This document shows positions 16,697 to 25,668 of a stretch of DNA of 64,000 nucleotides, one piece after another (the first letter of the stretch is position 1; each line of letters begins with the position of its first letter). A program made the translations under genes and the position numbers. Below the pieces are notes generated by a model that worked only from the letters and a program-made list of their open reading frames with translations, was not told the DNA's origin and searched no databases. This DNA comes from Clostridiaceae bacterium (GTDB lineage Bacteria; Bacillota_I; Bacilli_A; Erysipelotrichales; Coprobacillaceae), in the NCBI GenBank assembly GCA_902363625.1, contig CABJAS010000001.1, positions 186,001 to 250,000 of the forward strand. Reading direction: 5' to 3'.

Positions 16697-17452
16697 TTAA
16701 CCCATCCTTATATTCTGTTGGAAAATCATCAGCGACATTCCGTATAAAAGCATTATATGAAGAGGATAAAACAGATAAAAAGCATATTTTAATGATAAGC
16801 CTCTTTGATGATTGTATAAAGCAACTGGAATCATCGCTAAAAAAGCTGGTAATTCCGTAATCGAAAGCAGACACAGAATTGCACAAGCAAGCTCTACGGA
16901 TAATACCGGCTTTTCACGAAAGAAATAGATGATGACGATACATAAGATCCCATAAATACTGTAATCTCCGCCAATCGCAACAACACCACCACAGGCTAAA
17001 AGTGTAATAAGCAAATATCCTATAAAGCAAATAAAATTTGTCTTTCCTTTTTCTTTTATCCAGTCAAATCCATACATCGCTAAAACACCAAGTAATAACG
17101 TAAAGAATACATTTTGATACAGTATATTCCATCCGCCAAAGAAAGCATAATCAAACGGAATCTCAGACAACAGAGCAAGGATTCCTAGATTACGCATGTA
17201 TTTAAGTTTGCTGTGCGTATAATAAAAGCCTTCCACTAATAAAAAACAAAACAGCGGAAAAGCGATGCGCCCAATGCTCCGCAACACGAAGTCTAGCGCC
17301 AGCAGGCTTTCATTGATTTCGCCAATGCCTAACTGCATCGGCAGATAAAGTTTTCTTTCTACTAAAATCGCACCTATATGATCCATTAACATGAACACAC
17401 AAGCTATAATTTTAATAGAGCTGTTACTTATTGATATTGTTTTTTGTGACAT
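16697..17452 (-). CDS. TraX family membrane acetyltransferase-like protein
   Basis: The 251-residue protein has about eight membrane helices. The signature of TraX proteins is clear: IIACVFMLMDHIGA near the start, then RIAFPLFCFLLVEGF and LALLSEIPFDYAFF, and a C-terminal FYLFYPLHIMLLY. The prototype TraX N-acetylates F pilin, but most chromosomal homologues have an unknown acyl-acceptor. It is the first gene of the TraX-MerR-VOC operon. The ATG follows GGAGGAGAAA. Confidence 0.88.
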   Translation of the reverse strand: MSQKTISISNSSIKIIACVFMLMDHIGAILVERKLYLPMQLGIGEINESLLALDFVLRSIGRIAFPLFCFLLVEGFYYTHSKLKYMRNLGILALLSEIPFDYAFFGGWNILYQNVFFTLLLGVLAMYGFDWIKEKGKTNFICFIGYLLITLLACGGVVAIGGDYSIYGILCIVIIYFFREKPVLSVELACAILCLLSITELPAFLAMIPVALYNHQRGLSLKYAFYLFYPLHIMLLYGMSLMIFQQNIRMG

Positions 17453-17474
17453 TTTCTCCTCCTGAATGTGTAAA

Positions 17475-17507
17475 ATGAAAGATATCGAACCCAGTGATCC
17501 GATATCT
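17475..17507 (-). terminator. Terminator-like hairpin after the VanY-type gene
   Basis: AGATATCG/CGATATCT (17480-17487 with 17500-17507) forms a perfect stem. The T-run on the minus strand is weak. Confidence 0.55.
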
Positions 17508-17512
17508 TTGTT

Positions 17513-18631
17513 CTATCCGCTTACTCCCAAATACTCCTCAAGGGTCGTTTGACTATTGTATATTTCTGTTGCTGCATCGATCCCCACATAGCGAACATGC
17601 CATGGTTCATACATATATCCTGTAATTGCTTCTTTTCCTTCTGGATAACGAATGATAAACCCGTATTCATGAGCATGGGCAGCCAGCCATTTTCCTTCCG
17701 GTGTTGTTCCGTAATTATCATCCACTGCACCGATATCAAAACATAACCCGGTTTGATGTTCAGAAAATCCTGGTCGTGCCGAATAACGATCCGCCGCTTC
17801 CTGACCATCTGTTTCTACATAGGCATTATATAGCCCCACCTGATAATCATAGCTGCGCCATCCGCTGATTAGAGGAATATCATAGCCTGCAGCATTGGCT
17901 CCTGCTTGTAAAGTTTCCAAAGCAGTAGATGCTTCTTCATTGTATCCGCCAAAATCAGCCGGAATTCCATATTTTTTATTGACAATCAATATACCATTAA
18001 TATAAGTTGGTTCGATATCACCATTGCTGCCGTTTGCAATCTGATCACTCTCCACAACTTTTAACGTATACGAAGCAGTTGCATGATTTCCATTTTGATC
18101 AACTGCCTCCACATTGACTGTATATTCTCCGGCTTTCGTTAGATCAGCGTTGCTGCTTGCTGTATAATAATTGACTTCATCCTTACTCGGATCCGCTTTA
18201 AACGGCAATGCCCCATCTACAGCATCGCTAACAGATTCCACATTCGCAGCAAAATCATAGCCTTGACCTACTGAAATCTCAACAATTTCCTGACGCATTG
18301 TAATTTGTGGATTTTGAGTATCCTTAATTTCTATTGTATATTCCACTTTTTTCTCTTTATCTTTGGACTTTAAAATAAATTCAATCTTTTGAGGTCCCAC
18401 TTTCGAGGTATCAATTTCAGGATAGATCACTTCATCTGCATTAAACGAAGCAACAAATGATTCAGCTTTAACATCAGCCGTTCCATACTCAATCGTTGTC
18501 TTATTTTCCTTAAATTCTATGGATAAAGCTGGCTTTTTATTCAGGATAATAAAAAATGCAGCGGCAATAAAAAGGAGAACAACAACAATTAAAGCCATCC
18601 ACGCCTGTGGTCGTACCTTTCTTTTTTTCAT
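17513..18631 (-). CDS. VanY-type D-alanyl-D-alanine carboxypeptidase with Ig-like domains
   Basis: The 372-residue protein has a membrane anchor (about residues 13-31) after a basic start, then about 180 residues of Ig-like strands (two modules; DQNGNHATASYTLKV is a typical module end), then a VanY/DacB zinc peptidase. The peptidase holds LISGWRSYDYQ, SEHQTGLCFDIG (first His and Asp zinc ligands) and YEPWHVRYVG (Glu general base and last His ligand). It removes the terminal D-Ala from peptidoglycan precursors outside the membrane. ATG 18631 has GGAG 8 bases upstream. A GTG three codons earlier abuts the ribosome site and is rejected. No other vancomycin-resistance genes lie nearby, so this is likely housekeeping wall remodelling. 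Confidence 0.9.
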   Translation of the reverse strand: MKKRKVRPQAWMALIVVVLLFIAAAFFIILNKKPALSIEFKENKTTIEYGTADVKAESFVASFNADEVIYPEIDTSKVGPQKIEFILKSKDKEKKVEYTIEIKDTQNPQITMRQEIVEISVGQGYDFAANVESVSDAVDGALPFKADPSKDEVNYYTASSNADLTKAGEYTVNVEAVDQNGNHATASYTLKVVESDQIANGSNGDIEPTYINGILIVNKKYGIPADFGGYNEEASTALETLQAGANAAGYDIPLISGWRSYDYQVGLYNAYVETDGQEAADRYSARPGFSEHQTGLCFDIGAVDDNYGTTPEGKWLAAHAHEYGFIIRYPEGKEAITGYMYEPWHVRYVGIDAATEIYNSQTTLEEYLGVSG

Positions 18632-18696
18632 GTGACTCACTCCTTTATTTCATATTCCTTTTTATTCTAGCATAATTCCTCAATAATAGACAGATA

Positions 18697-19296
18697 TTAT
18701 TCATACGGAATTTCTAATATTTCTTTAATCCTTTTAGCGATCTTTGGCATTCGTTCTGCTTCAAACTGAGGATACATCTTAAACCAACGCATATTCAACG
18801 GAGAAGGATGCGGCAAGATAAAAGTCGGCTTTCCGTTGAGCCAGTGATCTTCAAAAATCATCTCTGTAAAATTCTCTTTTGGAAAAAAGTAATGTGCAGC
18901 ATAACGTCCAATTAGGATATAGACTTCATTTTCTACACAAGCCATTTCTTTTGCCAGCCATTTATCCGCACAATGCTTTGGCGGCTTCTGGTCTCCTCCG
19001 TTTTTTGCTTTGCCGGGATAGCAATGAGCAATGGAAGTAATATAAAAACAGGTAGGATCATAAAATACATCATCGCTGATCTGATACCATTGCTCACGCA
19101 GGCGTTTTCCGCTAGGATCATTAAAAGGACGCAAGGTTTCATGAACTAACTTTGAAGGCGCCTGAGAAATTTGCATGATCTTGGCTTCCTTTTTACCAAA
19201 AGCAATCGGATGAGGGAAATAGCCAAACCGTTCCTCACAGTCATGACAGGCTCGGATTTCTTTTTGCAGTTTTTCTAATAGATCATCATCTGACAT
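18697..19296 (-). CDS. Uracil-DNA glycosylase superfamily protein
   Basis: The 199-residue protein fits the UDG fold. It starts with a CHDC pair (17 and 20), then an APSKLVHETLRPFNDPSGKRLRE block (the substrate-binding GxxPG/ND region), an ITSIAHCYPGK strand, KHCADKW, and ends with the FILPHPSPLN motif II with His. The cysteines (pair near residue 17, then single Cys in AHCYPG and KHC) resemble the Fe-S cluster ligands of family 4/5 UDGs. It may remove uracil from DNA. The unusual motif I means the substrate is uncertain. Confidence 0.82.
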   Translation of the reverse strand: MSDDDLLEKLQKEIRACHDCEERFGYFPHPIAFGKKEAKIMQISQAPSKLVHETLRPFNDPSGKRLREQWYQISDDVFYDPTCFYITSIAHCYPGKAKNGGDQKPPKHCADKWLAKEMACVENEVYILIGRYAAHYFFPKENFTEMIFEDHWLNGKPTFILPHPSPLNMRWFKMYPQFEAERMPKIAKRIKEILEIPYE

Positions 19297-19359
19297 AAAA
19301 TCAACCTTTCTCTTCCCATTCTAGCATGTTCCTTAAAGAACGTACACTTTTCTTATAAT

Positions 19360-19383
19360 AAAAAACTTCGGAAATCCGAAGTT
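19360..19383 (-). terminator. Terminator of the O-acetylation operon
   Basis: AACTTCGG/CCGAAGTT (19364-19371 with 19376-19383) with a 4-base loop, followed by TTTTTTAT on the minus strand, overlaps the stop codon of the DHHW gene. Confidence 0.8.
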
Positions 19384-20497
19384 ATGGTGCCAAATAATCA
19401 TTTAAAGAAGTATCACTGAAAAATGTATTGGCATTATATAAAAACAGCATATCTGTGATCCCTTCATCTTGAATCAACTGGTTGACATCCCCAAAATAAT
19501 AGCGAGGGTCAATCATAATAATCTTTTCATAATAAGGCGCTAAAAATGGAACAAAGGCATTTGCATAAGAATCTTTAAATATCAATAAACGCTGTTCTGA
19601 TTCGGAATCCGTGGCAATATCGACTCGGGCAAAATTTCCGCCCATGAACACTGCGTATTGATCCTTTGCAGTTAATTTGCTTTCATCATAAAAACTGATA
19701 GTTTTCTTTTTTTCTTCAACATAAGATATAGTGTAATTCGTCTGATCATCACCAACATATATTTGAATTTGATCCGGTTGACTTACCGGATAGCCGCTTT
19801 TACTTGCAAGTGTACCGATAAAATCATCACTAATATAATAATTGGTGTACTCAGGCAAAGTAAATCCATTTTGCGATGCGAAAGCCTGCCAAACATAATA
19901 AGCATTCAAGCTGGTCCAATGGTGGTCAGTACGATAATAAAGGTATTCCTTTGCATGTTCCTTTAATAGTTCTGTCAGATCCGGTGCATAATCTACATTT
20001 AATCCTTCTAAAAAGTTTTGAAGGATCACTGTCTGATCTATTGGCTTCGCTTGTGAAGGCAGGTTATCTTTTTGTAAAGAGATCGCATTTGGTACCAACA
20101 GCATAGATGTATTTAAATCCTGATGTCCGTCTAAAAACGTTTGCAGACGCTCCTTAAGCTGTTCAATCAGCTCGTTTGAAAAGGGAGTAAAATCTTCAAA
20201 CATCTGATTTTTCTTACCAATGTAAACATTATGAAAATAGCGTTTACCTGACCAATAATCCAGTTTTGTCTTCAATGTAACGAAGGTGTTGCGAAAGGGA
20301 AACTGATCGGAAAGGTAGCGATCTTGATCGGACTGAAAATTTCCGTCTATATAATCCTCACTGTTTAATGTCGGTCTTGTCTGTAGGACACGGTTCTCCG
20401 ATTCTGAAAAAGTTTTCTGCTTACCTAAATAAATAGTCAACGGACAAAGAAATAAAATTAGAGTGATGATAATAATGATGGATTGTTTAGATTTCAT
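19382..20497 (-). CDS. DHHW (AlgX/AlgJ-like SGNH) family protein
   Basis: The 371-residue protein has a signal anchor (residues 7-23) and an extracytoplasmic domain. It includes the family motif YRTDHHWTSLNAYYVW (about residues 192-207), an early SENRVLQTRP motif, and a late ERLLIFKDSYANAFVPFL nucleophile block with Ser. DHHW proteins act with MBOAT proteins in O-acetylating extracellular polymers, by analogy with alginate AlgJ/AlgX. It is the last gene of the SGNH-DUF4358-MBOAT-DHHW operon, 18 bases after the MBOAT gene. Confidence 0.88.
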   Translation of the reverse strand: MKSKQSIIIIITLILFLCPLTIYLGKQKTFSESENRVLQTRPTLNSEDYIDGNFQSDQDRYLSDQFPFRNTFVTLKTKLDYWSGKRYFHNVYIGKKNQMFEDFTPFSNELIEQLKERLQTFLDGHQDLNTSMLLVPNAISLQKDNLPSQAKPIDQTVILQNFLEGLNVDYAPDLTELLKEHAKEYLYYRTDHHWTSLNAYYVWQAFASQNGFTLPEYTNYYISDDFIGTLASKSGYPVSQPDQIQIYVGDDQTNYTISYVEEKKKTISFYDESKLTAKDQYAVFMGGNFARVDIATDSESEQRLLIFKDSYANAFVPFLAPYYEKIIMIDPRYYFGDVNQLIQDEGITDMLFLYNANTFFSDTSLNDYLAP

Positions 20498-20515
20498 CTT
20501 TTTTCCTCCTTTATC

Positions 20516-21892
20516 CTAGAATGCAGCATATAAGAATGACTGATAGGTTGAATTTAACAAGGCAGCAATACATAGAAACAACAGCACCACTAAAATAGCA
20601 GTACACATCCATTGTCCCTGCGGATCATGATGAATGCGCTGATAAATCTTGCCCGGCAAAGGAAATATGAAGATAGCTCCCAACAGTAAGATTATGCCAT
20701 AATTTTGAATCAACCAAAGTGTATGATGCAAAGCAAAGCCCTCTGCTCCAAACATTGCTCCTAAATAATGAAAAGCCTGCTGAATCGTCGGACTAAAGAA
20801 GAACACCCAGCCAATCATCACTAAAAAGAACGTAGAGAACCATTTCAGCCAATGAGGCAATCTTAGTTTGGAAATACCATATTTCTCAATAATAAGCAAT
20901 AAACCATAATAAAATCCCCAAAAAATATAAGTCCAGCTGGCACCGTGCCATAAACCGGTTGTCATCCAAACAACTAAAATATTAAGAATATGCCTTGGCA
21001 CAGGAACACGGTTTCCCCCCAGCGGAATATAAATATAATCTCTGAACCATTGACTCAGTGAAATATGCCAGCGACGCCAAAAATCAGAAATACTTTTAGC
21101 AATATAAGGATAATTAAAGTTTTCCATCAACTCAAAGCCGGCAATCTTCGCCAATCCCAACGCCATGTCCGTATAACCGCTAAAATCAAAATAGATCTGC
21201 AATGTAAAAGCAGCAACAGCGATCCATACGGTATAAAAGCTTATTGTTCCTTCCGCAATCGCCAATCCGTAAAGAACACTTAGACTATCTGCCAGCAGCA
21301 CTTTTTTAGAAAGCCCAATAATAAAACGTTCAATCCCCTCGCTTGCTTTAGGAAAGCTGACTTTTCGATGATAAATCTGATGAAAAAATGGTTCGAAGCG
21401 CTCAATCGGTCCCATTAATAACTTAGGAAAGAAGGATACGTATAGCGCATATTCAAAAAAGCCATGCATCGGTCGGTTTTCGTCTTTATAGTAATCGAAT
21501 AATACGGATAAGACACTAAATGTGATAAATGATATTCCTATTGGCAATGGGATCGGTTCAAATTGAATTTTAAAATGAAACATACTGCCGATAGTATTTA
21601 AAATAAAGCCATAATATTTAAAATAAAACAATAGAAATATATTGACTAAAACACCTTGTATAAGAAGGGATTTTCTTCTTTTCCCGGTTCTTTTATTCAT
21701 GAAGCTAAGTAAAGCAAAATTATAAATCATCAAAAGAATTAATAAGAAAAAATGGTGTGGATCTCCCCAAGAGTAAAAGAATAAACTGACAAGAAGCAGT
21801 ATCCAATTACTTTTTTTAACGGATAAAAATAATGAAGAAAGAATAAATAAAGGCAAAACCATGAATAAAAATGTGAAACTTGTAAATGACAT
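20516..21892 (-). CDS. MBOAT family membrane O-acyltransferase (AlgI/DltB-like)
   Basis: The 458-residue protein has about ten membrane helices and the key family features. These include LPIGISFITFSVLS, MGPIERFEPF, SGYTDMALGLAKIAGFEL-MENFNYPY, DFWRRWHISLSQWFRDYIYIPLGG, and the TGLWHGASWTYIFWGFYYG block with the catalytic His. Such proteins move acetyl groups across the membrane for polymer O-acetylation. The start directly follows the DUF4358 stop (21893/21892), so the two genes are translationally coupled. The acceptor polymer is unknown and could be peptidoglycan, teichoic acid or exopolysaccharide. Confidence 0.95.
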   Translation of the reverse strand: MSFTSFTFLFMVLPLFILSSLFLSVKKSNWILLLVSLFFYSWGDPHHFFLLILLMIYNFALLSFMNKRTGKRRKSLLIQGVLVNIFLLFYFKYYGFILNTIGSMFHFKIQFEPIPLPIGISFITFSVLSVLFDYYKDENRPMHGFFEYALYVSFFPKLLMGPIERFEPFFHQIYHRKVSFPKASEGIERFIIGLSKKVLLADSLSVLYGLAIAEGTISFYTVWIAVAAFTLQIYFDFSGYTDMALGLAKIAGFELMENFNYPYIAKSISDFWRRWHISLSQWFRDYIYIPLGGNRVPVPRHILNILVVWMTTGLWHGASWTYIFWGFYYGLLLIIEKYGISKLRLPHWLKWFSTFFLVMIGWVFFFSPTIQQAFHYLGAMFGAEGFALHHTLWLIQNYGIILLLGAIFIFPLPGKIYQRIHHDPQGQWMCTAILVVLLFLCIAALLNSTYQSFLYAAF

Positions 21893-22360
21893 TTAGATTC
21901 CCTTTGCTAGGTCTTTCCAAATCGTTTCAGCATTTGGGCTGATGATTAAAACGACATAGCCTTTTTTATCACGGATACGGCTTTCTTTTAATAATGCAGT
22001 TTGATCCGGACCATAGCCTTCAAATACTTTTATTCTTTTTTCAATTCTTTTTTCCATTGCCTTTTTTACTTCTTCTCTTTGAGAACCGTTTTTTACTTTC
22101 ACTACCATTATTTCGTTCACTTCTGTTGACTCTTTTGATTCATAAAGCAAAATGCCGTCATAATCATCACTACGCAGTCCATAATCCTGATTAACACTGC
22201 GTGAAGACGCTAAAGATATATTTTCTGATTCCACATATGAATCAAGAGACGGCTGCACTTCATCGATTGTTGCGGAACTGATTTTATAGCGAAAAGGATA
22301 AGCAAGCATTAATACTGCAGCAACTATTAAAAATAAACTGAATAAACGATCTTTTCTCAT
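21893..22360 (-). CDS. DUF4358 protein, small exported component of the O-acetylation operon
   Basis: The 155-residue protein has a signal anchor (about residues 8-24) and a compact external domain with YDGILLYES, EIMVVKVK and KKGYVVLIISPNAE. These fit DUF4358, found mostly beside MBOAT and DHHW genes in Bacillota. Its biochemical role is not known. No lipobox cysteine is seen. It is followed without a gap by the MBOAT gene. Confidence 0.78.
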   Translation of the reverse strand: MRKDRLFSLFLIVAAVLMLAYPFRYKISSATIDEVQPSLDSYVESENISLASSRSVNQDYGLRSDDYDGILLYESKESTEVNEIMVVKVKNGSQREEVKKAMEKRIEKRIKVFEGYGPDQTALLKESRIRDKKGYVVLIISPNAETIWKDLAKGI

Positions 22361-22369
22361 GCTCTCCTC

Positions 22370-23116
22370 CTATAAATCGGCTTCATCTGCCATATAACTT
22401 AACCATTTAGGGAAATAAGAATATCCTGGATGAATACCATCTGCCTGATACTGTTCCATATCATTAGGATCCACCAAGAATCCCGGATCAATAAACTTAA
22501 TCTCTAAACGTTCGCACATTGTTTTTATTGCCTCATTAAATTCTAAATAACGATGGTTATATTCGTTGACACTTTGTCCTTTGCTTGTCAGCGGGGTAAT
22601 GGCAATCACATAAAGATCGGTTGCCGGCAGGGCTTCCTTCAAATCATTAATCATTCCTTCATATGCGGTAATCCAGCCATCGATATTTCCACGAAAAGCA
22701 GGCATATCATTTAAGCCATACTGCAAGAATAAGGTTTGCGGACTCAATCCTTTAACAATAGCGATATCTTCTTCGTTATTGCCTACGGTTCGTCCTCTCT
22801 TACTAACGACTTGATTTGGATTCAACAGCTGATAGTCTAAAAGCGCCATCGCCATCGAATCCCCCATTATGATCGCATTTTCATAGATTTGCTTAAAATT
22901 GAGATCTTCTCTTTTATTTGCTCGTTTACGTTTCTGAGCATTGGAAATGCTTGTTTCTACAGTGGCTAAATCCCGCTGAGACATCTCTGTCAGCACTTCT
23001 CTTCCCACCGCAACTTCATCAGGATATGTTATTTTCTTAGGCGAAAAAGCAAAAGCAGCAGCAATGATGACAATCACAGCTAAAATAATGATTCTTCCTT
23101 TTTTCATATCCTTCAC
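22370..23116 (-). CDS. SGNH/GDSL hydrolase family protein, exported
   Basis: The 248-residue protein has a signal anchor (about 8-24) and an SGNH fold. The catalytic GDSMAMAL (Ser) sits near residue 94. LQYGLNDMPAF (Asn) follows, and the last block DGIHPGYSYF holds Asp and His. It probably acts as an extracellular acetyl-transferase or esterase for the same polymer as the MBOAT/DHHW pair. It is the first gene of the four-gene operon, with 9 bases to the DUF4358 gene. Confidence 0.88.
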   Translation of the reverse strand: MKDMKKGRIIILAVIVIIAAAFAFSPKKITYPDEVAVGREVLTEMSQRDLATVETSISNAQKRKRANKREDLNFKQIYENAIIMGDSMAMALLDYQLLNPNQVVSKRGRTVGNNEEDIAIVKGLSPQTLFLQYGLNDMPAFRGNIDGWITAYEGMINDLKEALPATDLYVIAITPLTSKGQSVNEYNHRYLEFNEAIKTMCERLEIKFIDPGFLVDPNDMEQYQADGIHPGYSYFPKWLSYMADEADL

Positions 23117-23222
23117 CCTTTCTTAACAAACCATTTATAGAGTATCATATTCTTTAAATCTAGCCAACCGATATTCTTAAAAATGTCGTTTTTTACCGAA
23201 CTGTAGCATCGCTCTCACTGAT

Positions 23223-23246
23223 GAAAAAAGATATCTTGCGATATCT
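23223..23246 (-). terminator. Terminator of the GerA gene
   Basis: AGATATC/GATATCT (23229-23235 with 23240-23246) is followed by TTTTTTC on the minus strand. Confidence 0.75.
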
Positions 23247-24674
23247 TTATTTATGGATAGATTTTAAAGAAGCATGTGACTTTAGCTTACGTCTTCTAAA
23301 GAGCATTTTAAAATCACGCCAACAAAACGGAATCAGCGGATAAAGATAGCTCTCTTTAGATATAGTTTTACTATGATAAAGAATCCATCCCATAATCACC
23401 AATCCTATCCATAAGCCCCATTTTGGGAGTATTGCAATCAAGATCAACAACATGACACGCATAAATTTTATTCCATAGCCCAGTTCATAGCTTGGCTGTG
23501 TAAAGTTCGCCAATGCGACAAATGCCATATATAAGATAACTTCTGGTGCAAACCAGCCGGCTTCAACTGCAAAATCACCTAAAATCAATGCTCCGATAAT
23601 ACTAAAGGAACTGCTTAAAGAACTAGGTGTATTGAGTGATGCCAGTTTTAAAGCATCGATCCCAAACTCTAGCATCAGAAGCTGAATAATGACAGGAATG
23701 TTGTGGACATTACCGATTAGTGTAAACCGCAAAAAAGCAGGTGTCAGGCTTGGATTCATATTAAAATAATACCAAATCGGACTCGCCAATAAAGTTACAA
23801 TAAAAACACCGATGCGAATAATACGCAGATACGTTCCGGTTAATGGCGGCAAATAATAATCCTGCGCTTCCTGAACAAAGTCAAAGAAATATGTAGGCAG
23901 GATCATAACACTGGGAGAATTATCGATAATGACGATAATTTTTCCTTCCAGCACATTACTGCTGGCAGTATCCGGACGTTCCGTATAGCGCACTTTAGGA
24001 AAAGGACTGTACCATTTCCCCGGCACCAATGCCTCCGCTAAACTTTCCTGTGCCATTGTCAAAGCCTCTACCTTAACATCTGCCAGCTGCTTTTTGATGC
24101 TGTCTAACATTTCCGGTTTAACGATTCCATCCATATAGCATAATACGATATCGGTTTTGCTTCGGGTTCCGACACTGGTATACTCCATTCTTAATCGAGG
24201 ATCACGAATGCGCCGACGGATCAAGGCTGTATTAAACACCAGTGTTTCCACAAAGCCATCTCTCGATCCTCTTAAAACTCGATCATCTTCCGGCTCCTGC
24301 ATACCGCGTGTCGGATAGGTACGGGCATCAATCAATATCCCTTGAGAAAAGCCTTCTACAAGCAATACAATTGTCCCCGATAAAATTGCCTGCACCATCG
24401 CTTCAATCTCTTCATTGATTTCTACTTCAACATAGGGAATAAGCTGAGCGGAAAATTGTTCAACTGTCTTGAGCTGATCCATTTTAATCGTTGTTCCCAT
24501 TAAAAACTGCATAATTCGTTCAATAATATCATCTTTAACATAGCCATCTATAAAATAAAAAGAAAGTTCCTTTTTTTGAATGGTCAATGTTCGCTTTACA
24601 ATATCAAAGTTAATCTTTACGTCTAAAATTCGATCTAATTCACTAACACATTGCTGATAATCTTTTTTATCCAT
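23247..24674 (-). CDS. GerA family spore germination protein (GerAA/SpoVAF-like)
   Basis: The 475-residue protein carries the GerA family hallmarks. These are an N-terminal soluble domain with GSRDGFVETLVFNTALIRRRIRDPRLR, then KTDIVLCYMDGI, then IIDNSPSVMILPTYFFDFVQ, then four to five membrane helices and a basic cytoplasmic tail. In Bacillus these are the A subunits of nutrient germinant receptors, or SpoVAF, in the inner spore membrane. No GerB or GerC gene is adjacent, so this copy is an orphan. ATG 24674 follows AATAGGTG. The in-frame ATG at 24773 would read through the upstream gene's terminator. This is the best evidence that the organism sporulates. Confidence 0.93.
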   Translation of the reverse strand: MDKKDYQQCVSELDRILDVKINFDIVKRTLTIQKKELSFYFIDGYVKDDIIERIMQFLMGTTIKMDQLKTVEQFSAQLIPYVEVEINEEIEAMVQAILSGTIVLLVEGFSQGILIDARTYPTRGMQEPEDDRVLRGSRDGFVETLVFNTALIRRRIRDPRLRMEYTSVGTRSKTDIVLCYMDGIVKPEMLDSIKKQLADVKVEALTMAQESLAEALVPGKWYSPFPKVRYTERPDTASSNVLEGKIIVIIDNSPSVMILPTYFFDFVQEAQDYYLPPLTGTYLRIIRIGVFIVTLLASPIWYYFNMNPSLTPAFLRFTLIGNVHNIPVIIQLLMLEFGIDALKLASLNTPSSLSSSFSIIGALILGDFAVEAGWFAPEVILYMAFVALANFTQPSYELGYGIKFMRVMLLILIAILPKWGLWIGLVIMGWILYHSKTISKESYLYPLIPFCWRDFKMLFRRRKLKSHASLKSIHK

Positions 24675-24718
24675 TATATCACCTATTATTAAGATTGACT
24701 TATTTAGGTAAAAGTATA

Positions 24719-24746
24719 CAAAAAGCAGGATCAATAATCTCCTGCA
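24719..24746 (-). terminator. Terminator of the AAC(3)-family gene
   Basis: GCAGGA/TCCTGC (24726-24731 with 24741-24746) is followed by TTTTTTG on the minus strand, 3 bases beyond the stop codon. Confidence 0.75.
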
Positions 24747-24748
24747 AC

Positions 24749-25555
24749 CTATTTTCTGTTTTTTTGTATCCACTGATAAGCAAAATCCGTTATTGACTGC
24801 ATTTCTAACAGACGCGCTTCTCCCTGTCCTATATTTCCAATTTGAACCGAATGGCTTTTTTCATAATCTTCACCAATTTTGTCAAAATCTTCATCGTCAT
24901 AATCAATTTCACAAAACCTAATCCATGTCGCTTTTCCATCTTGCACCACACTGGCACCGGTATCTACCCACTTAGGATTCTTTAGCCATGTTTCTCCCAG
25001 ATGCATACAAGTACAATTACCATAACCAACACCTAATAATAAAACTTTTGCATTTTTTTCATATAGCCTGTATAATGGGGACTCTTTTCCAAATCCCGGT
25101 GTCAATTGATGAGGTTCTAATAAAAGCTGTGCGTTGGGACCACGTGCCGCAAATGAAACCTGAGGATGATCAGAGCGCAGTGTACCGGGATAATGCCGAA
25201 ACAGATCGGCAATTTTTCCCATCTGTCTTGTTGGAGTCAAAATCGGATCAAAGGGCGGCATATGCTTTTTGATTCGTTCAACCCATTCTTTTGGAACCGG
25301 CGGTGCCTGCCAATTCTTTGGATCGGAATTTTCCCCGCTAAAGCTCGGCATCACCAATGTTCCTTCTTCCCCGACTGCTTCAATCAGTGCTTCTACCACC
25401 GTGACTTCTCTGCCAATAACCCAGCCTAATTTTGAAAGAGATGAATGCACAAGCAAACAATCTCCGGTTTGAACTCCCAGCGCTTTTAAATCTTTAACTA
25501 ACTCCTCTTTTGTATATGCCTTTTTACTATCTTCTATAATTGAATATTCACGCAT
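24749..25555 (-). CDS. AAC(3) family N-acetyltransferase (YokD-like)
   Basis: The 268-residue protein matches the aminoglycoside 3-N-acetyltransferase family. Landmarks are LLVHSSLSKLGWV, the GTLVMPSFSG block, the RSDHPQVSFAARGPNA motif, LLLGVGYGNCTCMHLGE with His, and RFCEIDYDDEDF. Members use acetyl-CoA to acetylate amines; only some give aminoglycoside resistance, and the chromosomal ones (YokD-like) often have unknown substrates. AGGAGGATGAAAG precedes the ATG. The stop comes just before a terminator, so it is not co-transcribed with gerA. Confidence 0.88.
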   Translation of the reverse strand: MREYSIIEDSKKAYTKEELVKDLKALGVQTGDCLLVHSSLSKLGWVIGREVTVVEALIEAVGEEGTLVMPSFSGENSDPKNWQAPPVPKEWVERIKKHMPPFDPILTPTRQMGKIADLFRHYPGTLRSDHPQVSFAARGPNAQLLLEPHQLTPGFGKESPLYRLYEKNAKVLLLGVGYGNCTCMHLGETWLKNPKWVDTGASVVQDGKATWIRFCEIDYDDEDFDKIGEDYEKSHSVQIGNIGQGEARLLEMQSITDFAYQWIQKNRK

Positions 25556-25618
25556 CTTTCATCCTCCTTTCTTTCATTCTAACAAATACTGCTTTATTTT
25601 CAAAGTAACTTTCTTTTT

Positions 25619-25660
25619 AAAAAAAAGCAAGAAGCTCAAACGAAGCTGATCAAATCTTGC
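25619..25660 (-). terminator. Terminator of the lipoprotein gene
   Basis: GCAAGA/TCTTGC (25627-25632 with 25655-25660) with a nested AGCT/AGCT stem, followed by a T-run on the minus strand. Confidence 0.7.
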
Positions 25661-25668
25661 CTTTCATG

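Noticed and set aside
17513..18631. Vancomycin resistance cluster
   Set aside because: A VanY-type peptidase is present, but no VanH, VanA/B ligase, VanX or VanRS genes lie near it.
24675..24773. Longer GerA start at 24,773
   Set aside because: It would begin inside the AAC(3)-family gene and read through that gene's terminator. ATG 24,674 has a ribosome site.
24749..25555. Acquired aminoglycoside resistance gene
   Set aside because: The protein belongs to the AAC(3) family, but there is no mobile element and the base usage matches the neighbours. A chromosomal YokD-like role is more likely.
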